Shown here piece by piece: positions 7,617 to 12,645 of a DNA stretch of 12,645 nt (position 1 is the first letter of the stretch; each line of letters begins with the position of its first letter). The DNA comes from Paracoccaceae bacterium. Lineage in GTDB: Bacteria; Pseudomonadota; Alphaproteobacteria; Rhodobacterales; Rhodobacteraceae. The notes under the pieces were generated by a model. It was not told where the DNA came from, did not search any database, and saw only the letters and a list, made by a program, of their open reading frames with translations. The DNA lies in assembly GCA_003551745.1 (NCBI GenBank), contig PUNI01000306.1, positions 1-12,645 of the forward strand, read 5' to 3'. The position numbers were made by a program, and so were the translations under genes.

Positions 7617-8441
7617 ATGACCACCGTCAGCTATCCGCGCTATGGGCTCAGCTTTGCGCAGCCACCCGACTGGCAGGGCCAGGAAACGCCGCACGGCTAT
7701 GTCATGGGCTCGGCGGTGCACCCCGGCATGCTGGTGGCGAGCCTGCACGAGCATCGGAACCTCGCCACGCTGCAGCAGCAGGCGCAGGCGGGGATCGGTG
7801 ACGGCGCCACCTTCCAGCTGATGCCGGCCGGCGGCTTCGAGCCGGTGGGCGAGGCCGGGCTTGGCGGCATCTTCGAGGGCATGTTCTCGGGCGACTTCGC
7901 CAGGGCCTATGTGGCGGGCCTCATCCACCCTCACGGCGGGCCGGGGGTGCTCATTGTCGCGGTGACGACACCCGATGCGTTTGCGCCCCTTCATCGCGAC
8001 GCGGTGCTGGCGCTTGCCGCAAGCCTGCGGTTTGACCCGCCGGGGCAGGGCGCGCTGCACGACGGCTGGACCCGGGCGCTGGCGGGCAGCCGGCTGTTGC
8101 ACCTGAGCAGCGCCTCGGCGCCGAGCGGGGGCGGCTTCGCATCGAGCCGCACCGAGCTCGATCTGCTGGCGGACGGGCGCTTTCGTCTCGCCGCGCGCAG
8201 CCAGGCCAGCATGAGCGCTGCCGGCCTGAGCGGCCACAGCCGGGGCGCCGACGGCGCATCGGGGCGCTGGCGGGTCGAGACGGCCGGGGGTGCCGAGAGC
8301 GAAGGCGCGGAGGGCGTTCTGGTCCTGAGCCACGACGACGGCCGGCACACGGAATATCGCCTTGCCCCGGGCGCCGAGGCTGGCGAGGTCTTGCTGGACG
8401 GCGCACGCTGGTTCCTGCAGCGCGGTGTCGCTGCCGGGTGA
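7617..8441 (+). CDS. Uncharacterised two-part protein with C-terminal beta-rich domain, 274 aa
   Basis: I do not recognise a named family. No signal peptide or membrane helix is apparent, so a cytoplasmic location is likely. The N-terminal part (about 1-140) alternates short strands and helices (YPRYGLSFAQPPDWQ at the start, then an AVHPGMLVASLHEH strand), loosely like PsbP/DUF1795-type domains. The C-terminal part (about 150-268) has the pattern of a small lipocalin-like beta barrel: LDLLADGRFRL (181-191), a Ser/Ala/Gly-rich run, SGRWRV (215-220), VLVLSHDDGRHTEYRLA (234-250) and LLDGARWFLQR (259-269). Comparable C-terminal blocks occur in many uncharacterised bacterial proteins; that is recollection, not a search result. 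The start is ATG 7617 with GGGGAAGG just upstream. The gene stands between priA and the RaiA-like gene, with 80 and 76 nt gaps. Confidence 0.75.
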   Translation: MTTVSYPRYGLSFAQPPDWQGQETPHGYVMGSAVHPGMLVASLHEHRNLATLQQQAQAGIGDGATFQLMPAGGFEPVGEAGLGGIFEGMFSGDFARAYVAGLIHPHGGPGVLIVAVTTPDAFAPLHRDAVLALAASLRFDPPGQGALHDGWTRALAGSRLLHLSSASAPSGGGFASSRTELDLLADGRFRLAARSQASMSAAGLSGHSRGADGASGRWRVETAGGAESEGAEGVLVLSHDDGRHTEYRLAPGAEAGEVLLDGARWFLQRGVAAG

Positions 8442-8465
8442 TCGGGCGCGGCGCGCCGGGCCATC

Positions 8466-8502
8466 TTGCGCCCGCCCTCGATTGCGCTGATGTTGCGCGC
8501 AA
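8466..8502 (+). repeat. Three TTGCGC hexamers before the RaiA-like gene
   Basis: TTGCGC occurs at 8466-8471, 8482-8487 and 8493-8498 within the 76-nt gap before the RaiA-like gene. The third is part of a 10-bp palindrome, TTGCGCGCAA (8493-8502), directly before the ribosome binding site GAAAGGA (8505-8511). It could be a regulator site or promoter element. Chance is possible because the hexamer is GC-rich. Confidence 0.3.
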
Positions 8503-8517
8503 ACGAAAGGACGGCAG

Positions 8518-8835
8518 ATGCAGATTCAGGTGAACACCGACAACAGCATCCACGGGCGCGACGACGTGATCCGCTTCGTCACCGGCGTGGTGGAATCGAA
8601 GCTGGGCGCCGTCGCCGCGCATATCACCCGCATCGAGGTGCACATCGGCGACGAGAGCCGGGGCAAGCACGGTGCCGGCGACAAGCGCTGCATGGCCGAG
8701 GCGCGGCTGGAAAACCGCCAGCCGACGGCGGTCACCCACAATGCCGACAGCATCCAGAGCGCGGTGACAGGCGCGGTGGACAAGCTGCGCAACGCGCTCG
8801 ACCGCGAGCTCGGCAAGCTCAAGGCGCATCGGTGA
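8518..8835 (+). CDS. Short HPF/RaiA-family ribosome-associated protein, 105 aa
   Basis: Probable ribosome-binding protein of the hibernation factor / RaiA (YfiA) fold. The pattern is beta-alpha-beta-beta-beta-alpha: MQIQVNTDNSI strand, helix RDDVIRFVTGVVESKLG (about 14-30), strands ITRIEVHIGDES (36-47), RCMAEARLE (57-65) and PTAVTHNAD (69-77), then the long helix SIQSAVTGAVDKLRNALDRE (78-97). The segment GDESRGKHGAGDKRCMAEARLE is characteristic of a short subgroup lacking the C-terminal dimerisation domain of long HPF, so 100S ribosome formation by itself is not expected (inference). ATG 8518 has GAAAGGA 6 nt upstream. The stop overlaps the next gene's GTG by 4 nt. Family placement is good, exact role is uncertain. 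Confidence 0.85.
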   Translation: MQIQVNTDNSIHGRDDVIRFVTGVVESKLGAVAAHITRIEVHIGDESRGKHGAGDKRCMAEARLENRQPTAVTHNADSIQSAVTGAVDKLRNALDRELGKLKAHR

Positions 8836-9161
8836 GCGTCACGCTCTACGGGATCCATACCTGCGATACCTGCCGCAAGGCGACGCGCGCCCTGCGCGCG
8901 GCGGGCCATGAGGTGACATTGCGCGACGTGCGCGCGCTGCCGCTGACCGAGGCGGAACGCGCCGAGTTCGTGGCCGCCTTCGGCGCGCGGATCGTCAATC
9001 GCGCGTCGCCCAGTTTCCGCAAGCTGCCCGAGGCGCTGAAGGCGGCGGAGCCGGCGGCGCAGCTCGCCGCACAGCCAACGGTGATGAAGCGTCCGGTGAT
9101 ACGGGACGGCGCTCGGCTCCACCTGGGCTGGTCGGCGGAGGTGCAGGCGCAGCTTCTCTGA
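8832..9161 (+). CDS. Spx/ArsC/YffB-family thioredoxin-fold protein, 109 aa
   Basis: Thioredoxin-fold protein of the ArsC/Spx/YffB superfamily. The N-terminal motif is LYGIHTCDTCRKA, with a CxxC pair at C11 and C14, followed by the strand VTLRDVR (28-34) and, near the C terminus, PTVMKRPVIRDG (82-93), the region that carries the conserved Arg (R87) and cis-Pro of the family. The CxxC resembles Spx and YffB more than one-cysteine arsenate reductases, and no ars genes are nearby, so calling it an arsenate reductase would be unsafe. A glutathione- or thiol-linked reductase or a regulator are both possible. It starts at GTG 8832, overlapping the RaiA-like stop (GTGA), which implies coupled translation. 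The next gene is convergent and begins 14 nt after the stop. Confidence 0.88.
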   Translation: MSVTLYGIHTCDTCRKATRALRAAGHEVTLRDVRALPLTEAERAEFVAAFGARIVNRASPSFRKLPEALKAAEPAAQLAAQPTVMKRPVIRDGARLHLGWSAEVQAQLL

Positions 9162-9175
9162 GCGGCCGGGAGCGG

Positions 9176-9592
9176 TCAGGCGTCGACCGGGATCATCGTG
9201 CCCAAGAGCTCGGCGACCGGGCCGGTCGCGCCGTCGCGCTCGGCCACGACGCCCGCGCGCACCACCACCAGACGGCGGCCCGCGCGCAGCACCTCGCCGG
9301 TGGCGATCAGGCGGCGGCCGGTCGCGGGCGAGAGCAGGTTGATCTTCATCTCCACGGTCAGCACCTCGCGGCCCTCGGGCATTCGGCTCAGCGCGGCATA
9401 GCCGGCCGCGGTGTCGCCGAGGGCGAAGGTCACGCCGGCATGCCCGGCGCCCTGCTGCTGCAGGAAGCCGGGCCGGATCGGGGCGGCGATCACCACCCGT
9501 CCCTCGGCAGCCTCCAGCAATTCGGCCTGCAGTGTCGTCATCAGGCTCTGGCGAGCGAAGCTTGCGGCGATCCGGTCCTGCACTTTGCTCAT
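9176..9592 (-). CDS. PaaI-like hotdog-fold thioesterase, 138 aa
   Basis: Probable acyl-CoA thioesterase of the PaaI/YdiI hotdog superfamily. The central helix region reads QQQGAGHAGVTFALGDTAAGYAA in the protein (about 45-67), with H51 and D60 in the positions of the family's HGG-x-(L/A)-D signature. It has HAG in place of HGG, and Gln at position 47 where related proteins often carry His (from memory). The following strands, EVLTVEMKINLLSPA (76-90) and RRLIATGEVLRAGRRLVVVRAGVV, are standard for the fold. Full family length. ATG 9592 overlaps the stop of pdeM by 4 nt (ATGA), so it is probably co-translated with pdeM. Substrate unknown. The gene's place behind a DNA repair nuclease is not explained by its chemistry. 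Confidence 0.88.
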   Translation of the reverse strand: MSKVQDRIAASFARQSLMTTLQAELLEAAEGRVVIAAPIRPGFLQQQGAGHAGVTFALGDTAAGYAALSRMPEGREVLTVEMKINLLSPATGRRLIATGEVLRAGRRLVVVRAGVVAERDGATGPVAELLGTMIPVDA

Positions 9593-10263
9593 CCTGCCCT
9601 GCGCCGCTGCATCGGCACCGGTTGCGCCCGCTTGCCGGTCAGCACCGCCAGCGCGCCGGGCGCCATAAGGGTTGCCAGTGCCTCGGCCTTGGTGCTGAGC
9701 CCGCCGGTGTAGGTGCCGAAGGCCGGCAGGATGACACGGGCGCTGTCGATCAGGAAGCAGGGCCGGCTGATCCGGGCGCCGCCGAGCGCCAGCCGCAGCT
9801 TGGGGTGGTAGTGGCCCGAGATCTCCCCGCGTGCCTCCGGTCGGGCGATGTGGCGGAAGCTGAGCGGGCCGAGCACGAGGCTGCCGCGATGGCTGCCGCC
9901 GAGGTCGAGCGGGCCGGGATCGTGGTTGCCCTCTACCCAGATCCAGCGTCGGCCCGCCATCAGCCGGGCCAGCCACAGCTGCGCGTCCTCGGGCAGCGCG
10001 CCCGCTGCGGCGCTGTCGTCGAAGCTGTCGCCCAGGCAGAGCACGCAGGCCGGATCGGTGGCCTCGATGTCGGCCTCGAGCCGCATCAAGGTGTCCTGCG
10101 TCTCGTAGGGCGGCAGCAGGTTGCCGCCGCGGCGGGCAAGGCGTTCGGCCTTGCCGAGATGCAGATCTGAGAGCGCCAGCAGCCGTTCCGCCGGCCAGTG
10201 CAGCGCGCCGGAGGCAAGCGCGCGCAGGGTTGCTCCGCAAAGCTCGAAGTCATGGGCGGTCAT
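9589..10263 (-). CDS. pdeM: Ligase-associated DNA damage response endonuclease PdeM (metallophosphoesterase), 224 aa
   Basis: Calcineurin-like metallophosphoesterase of the type encoded beside a DNA ligase and an Lhr-like helicase. Metal-binding motifs are all visible: DLHLGK (D33, H35), GDSFDD (D79), GNHD (N113, H114), the internal H137 and GHYHP (H151, H153). After these comes a PdeM-type segment, PCFLIDSARVILPAFGTYTGGL, with positions from about 168 to 189. Such proteins are proposed to act as DNA endonucleases in repair; this is family knowledge, not shown here. ATG 10263 was chosen at the conserved N terminus; no strong Shine-Dalgarno is present. It lies 80 nt downstream of the helicase gene on the same strand and overlaps the thioesterase by 4 nt, indicating an operon helicase-pdeM-thioesterase. 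Confidence 0.93.
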   Translation of the reverse strand: MTAHDFELCGATLRALASGALHWPAERLLALSDLHLGKAERLARRGGNLLPPYETQDTLMRLEADIEATDPACVLCLGDSFDDSAAAGALPEDAQLWLARLMAGRRWIWVEGNHDPGPLDLGGSHRGSLVLGPLSFRHIARPEARGEISGHYHPKLRLALGGARISRPCFLIDSARVILPAFGTYTGGLSTKAEALATLMAPGALAVLTGKRAQPVPMQRRRAG

Positions 10264-10343
10264 GTCGCTCTGGTGCCCGCGGCGGGCCGGCTTGGCAAGG
10301 CTTCAGGCGGGGTGGTCCCGATGTGGAGGCCCGGCGCGGCGGG

Positions 10344-12645
10344 TCAGGCGAGGCCGGCTTCGGCCATGAGCCGTTCGGCCGCCTCGGCGACCAGCCGCTC
10401 GCGGCCGGCGCCCTCCACCGGGATGCGGCCGGGCTCGAGGAAGAGCGGCGCGGCGAGCGGGCTGACCCGGGCGAGGCGCATGTGGTCGATGCGCCCGCCG
10501 ACCCGGTCGAGCATGGCCTCGATGCGGCCGAAATCGACCAGCCCGCGCATCGCCTCCTCGCGGGTGATCGCGAGCATCAGATGGCCGGGGTCATAGCGAC
10601 GCAGCGTGTCGTAGAGGATGTCGGATGAGAAACTGGCCTGTCGTCCGGTCTTGCGCCGGCCCGGGGTGTTGCGGTCGATCATCCCGGCGACGATGGCGGC
10701 GGCGCGGAAGGTGCGCTTCATCACCGCGTTGCCCTGCAGCCAGCTGTCCAGCCCCACCCGCAGCGCTTCGCGGTCGAAGAGCGGGGCCGCGTCGCGCAGC
10801 GGCTCCAGCCCCCAGATCAGCGTGGCGTAGTCGGTTGCGACGAAGCCGAGCGGGGCGTGGCCGGTCTCCTCCAGCCGCTTGGTGAGCAGGAGGCCCAGCG
10901 TCTGCTGGGCATTGCGCCCGGCAAACCCGTAGACACAGACATGCTGCCGGCCGTCATGGGGGAAGGCTTCGACGAGCAGCCGGTCGGGTGCGGGGAGGTG
11001 CGAGACCTCGCGCTGCAGCGCCAGCCATTCTGCGGTGTGCCGCGGCAGCTCCGGCCAGTCTGATTGTTCGAAAACTGCAAGAATCCGATCTGCGAGTATC
11101 GTGGACGTAGCAAATTTGGTTCCATTAAAGACAGCCACTTTCGGATCGCGTCCGGGCTGGCGGGTCACTTCGACGGTCATCTCGCGCAGGGTTTCGTAGC
11201 GCACCACATGGCCGCCGATGAGGAAAGTGTCGCCGGGGGTAAGGGTGGCGGCGAAGCCCTCCTCGACCTCGCCGAGCGGGCTGCCGCCGCGGCTGTTCTT
11301 AAGCCGCACGGGCAGGGTCTCGGTGTCGATGATGGTGCCGAGGTTCATGCGGATCGCGCGCGCCGCGCGGGGGTCGCGCAGGTGCCAGCGTCCGTCGGGG
11401 CAGCGCATCAGCCGCTGCCAGCGGTCATAGGCGCGCAGCGCATAGCCGCCGGTGGCGACGAACTCGAGGCAGGCGTCGAAGTCGGGGCGGGTCAGCCCGG
11501 CATAGGGGCCGGCGGTGGTCACCTCGGCATGGAGCGCATCGGCGTCGAACGGGCCGGCGGCGGCGGTGGCCAGGATGTGCTGGCAGAGCACGTCGCGGGG
11601 GCCGGGGCCGCGTGGCTCGCCGTCGAGCGTGCCCTCGCGCACCGCCTGGAGGGCGGCGTGGCACTCCACCACCTCGAACCGGTTCGCCGGGACCAGCAGC
11701 GCCTTCGACGGCGCATGGTAGCGGTGATTGGCCCGCCCGATCCGCTGCACCAGCCGCTTGACGTTCTTCGGCGCACCGACCTGGATCACGAGGTCGACAT
11801 CGCCCCAGTCGATGCCGAGGTCGAGCGTGCCGGTGCAGACCACGGCGCGCAGGGCACCGGCGGCCATGGCCGCCTCGACCCTGGCGCGGGCCTCGCGCGA
11901 CAGGCTCCCGTGGTGGATGCCGATCGGCAGGCTCTCGTCATTGGCGAGCCAAAGCTCGTGGAAGAAGATCTCGGCCTGGGCGCGGGTGTTATGGAAGATC
12001 AGCGTGGTGCGATGCCGCCGGATTTCATCCAGGATCGCCGGAACCGCGTGCCGGCCGCCGCCGCCGGCCCAGGGCGGCGGCACGCTGTCGAGCATCCGGA
12101 TGTCTGGCGCGGGGCCCGGGTCGGCGTGGAGGATCGCGCAGGGCTCGGGGTGGCGGGCGAGGAAGCGGGCCAGCGCCGGCGGGTCTTCGACGGTGGCAGA
12201 CAGCCCGACCCGGCGCAGCCCGGGGACGAGGCGCGACAGCCGTGCGAGGCCCAGCATCAGCTGGTCGCCGCGTTTCGATTCCGCCAGCGCGTGGATCTCG
12301 TCCACCACCACCCGGCGCAAACCTGCGAAGATGCGCGGTGCATCCTCGTAGCTCAGCAGCAGCGCGAGGCTTTCCGGCGTGGTCAGCAGGATATGCGGCG
12401 GGTCGGCGCGCTGGCGCTGCCGGCGGCTGTGGGGGGTGTCGCCGGTGCGATCCTCGATGCGCACGGGCAGGCCCATCTCCTCGACCGGGCGGGTAAGGTT
12501 GCGGCGGATGTCGCTGGCGAGCGCCTTGAGCGGCGAGATGTAGAGCGTGTGCAGCCCGGGAGCGGGCTCGGCCGCGATCTCGACCAGCGATGGCAGGAAG
12601 CCCGCAAGGGTCTTTCCGCCGCCGGTGGGCGCCACCAGCAGAAGC
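10344..12645 (-). CDS. Ligase-associated DNA damage response DEXH-box helicase (Lhr-like), 5' end outside window
   Basis: Superfamily 2 helicase of the Lhr type, of the subgroup encoded beside DNA ligase and PdeM. Numbering from the GTG codon at 12635, motifs are Walker A APTGGGKT (2-9), SPLKALA (34-40), TTPESLALLLS (85-95), DEIH (112-115), SAT (146-148), HNTRAQAE (215-222), HHGSLSREAR (241-250), TGTLDLGIDWGDVD (268-281) and QRIGRANHR (297-305). The Lhr-specific C-terminal half follows, with GSPLGEVEEGFAATL and a GDTFLIGG segment at about 460-490. The frame is open through the window edge with LLLV before the Walker A motif, so GTG 12635 is not the true start; roughly 40-60 N-terminal residues (Q-motif region) are probably missing. 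The ligase and exonuclease partners, if present, would be beyond the edge. An AT-rich patch lies within it (separate entry). Confidence 0.94.
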   Translation of the reverse strand, partial: LLLVAPTGGGKTLAGFLPSLVEIAAEPAPGLHTLYISPLKALASDIRRNLTRPVEEMGLPVRIEDRTGDTPHSRRQRQRADPPHILLTTPESLALLLSYEDAPRIFAGLRRVVVDEIHALAESKRGDQLMLGLARLSRLVPGLRRVGLSATVEDPPALARFLARHPEPCAILHADPGPAPDIRMLDSVPPPWAGGGGRHAVPAILDEIRRHRTTLIFHNTRAQAEIFFHELWLANDESLPIGIHHGSLSREARARVEAAMAAGALRAVVCTGTLDLGIDWGDVDLVIQVGAPKNVKRLVQRIGRANHRYHAPSKALLVPANRFEVVECHAALQAVREGTLDGEPRGPGPRDVLCQHILATAAAGPFDADALHAEVTTAGPYAGLTRPDFDACLEFVATGGYALRAYDRWQRLMRCPDGRWHLRDPRAARAIRMNLGTIIDTETLPVRLKNSRGGSPLGEVEEGFAATLTPGDTFLIGGHVVRYETLREMTVEVTRQPGRDPKVAVFNGTKFATSTILADRILAVFEQSDWPELPRHTAEWLALQREVSHLPAPDRLLVEAFPHDGRQHVCVYGFAGRNAQQTLGLLLTKRLEETGHAPLGFVATDYATLIWGLEPLRDAAPLFDREALRVGLDSWLQGNAVMKRTFRAAAIVAGMIDRNTPGRRKTGRQASFSSDILYDTLRRYDPGHLMLAITREEAMRGLVDFGRIEAMLDRVGGRIDHMRLARVSPLAAPLFLEPGRIPVEGAGRERLVAEAAERLMAEAGLA
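11061..11140 (-). other. AT-rich, rare-codon island inside the helicase gene
   Basis: By direct count 34 of these 80 bases are G or C (42.5%), against surroundings that are visibly near 70%. On the coding strand the codons include TTT, AAT, GGA, AAA, GCT, ATA, CTT, GTT, CAA and TCA, which are avoided elsewhere in the gene. The frame is unbroken and the encoded segment (about residues 498-525, including KFATSTILADRIL) looks like normal Lhr-family sequence. Cause unknown. Confidence 0.7.

Noticed and set aside
8832..9161. Arsenate reductase function for the ArsC-family protein
   Set aside because: No ars genes are nearby, and the CxxC motif fits Spx/YffB-type proteins at least as well.
11061..11090. 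LexA-like (GTTC-N7-GTTC) site in the AT-rich patch, given the DNA repair context
   Set aside because: One GTTC is present but the second half-site at the required spacing is GCAA, so the alphaproteobacterial SOS box is not met.

Overview
This window looks like a chromosomal housekeeping segment from a high-GC alphaproteobacterium, most likely of the Rhodobacteraceae/Paracoccaceae type. The grounds are the very GC-rich codon use, a bacterial phosphatidylcholine synthase, the DUF484-xerC pair beside a divergent fsa/priA pair, and a PdeM plus ligase-associated Lhr-like helicase cluster. The taxonomic call is inference from gene content. I see no mobile element, CRISPR array, tRNA, rRNA or phage gene.

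Layout. (1) Bases 1-1506, plus strand: the 3' end of ileS, a DUF3253 gene that overlaps it by 17 nt, and a DUF1643 gene. (2) A perfect 13-bp hairpin at 1549-1578 separates these from a minus-strand run. (3) Bases 1587-5250, minus strand, in transcription order: fsa (transaldolase-like), DUF484, xerC (joined to DUF484 by a 4-nt overlap), pcs and a two-helix SHOCT protein. A hairpin with a short T tract lies between xerC and pcs. (4) Bases 5347-9161, plus strand: priA, diverging from fsa; an unrecognised 274-aa protein with a possible promoter of its own; then a short HPF/RaiA-type protein whose stop overlaps the GTG start of an Spx/ArsC-type thiol protein. (5) Bases 9176-12645, minus strand, convergent with the previous group: a ligase-associated DEXH helicase (5' end beyond the window), the metallophosphoesterase PdeM, and a PaaI-like thioesterase joined to pdeM by a 4-nt overlap.

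Functional themes. priA (replication restart), xerC (chromosome dimer resolution) and the PdeM/helicase pair (DNA repair) all concern genome maintenance, but they lie in separate transcription units. The RaiA-like/Spx-like pair suggests a stress link between translation and thiol state.

No clearly new multi-gene system is visible. The observations most worth a second look are an 80-bp AT-rich, rare-codon island inside the helicase gene (34 of 80 bases are G or C), the two 4-nt-overlap pairs of apparently unrelated function, the hairpin between xerC and pcs, and the 274-aa protein of unknown role.
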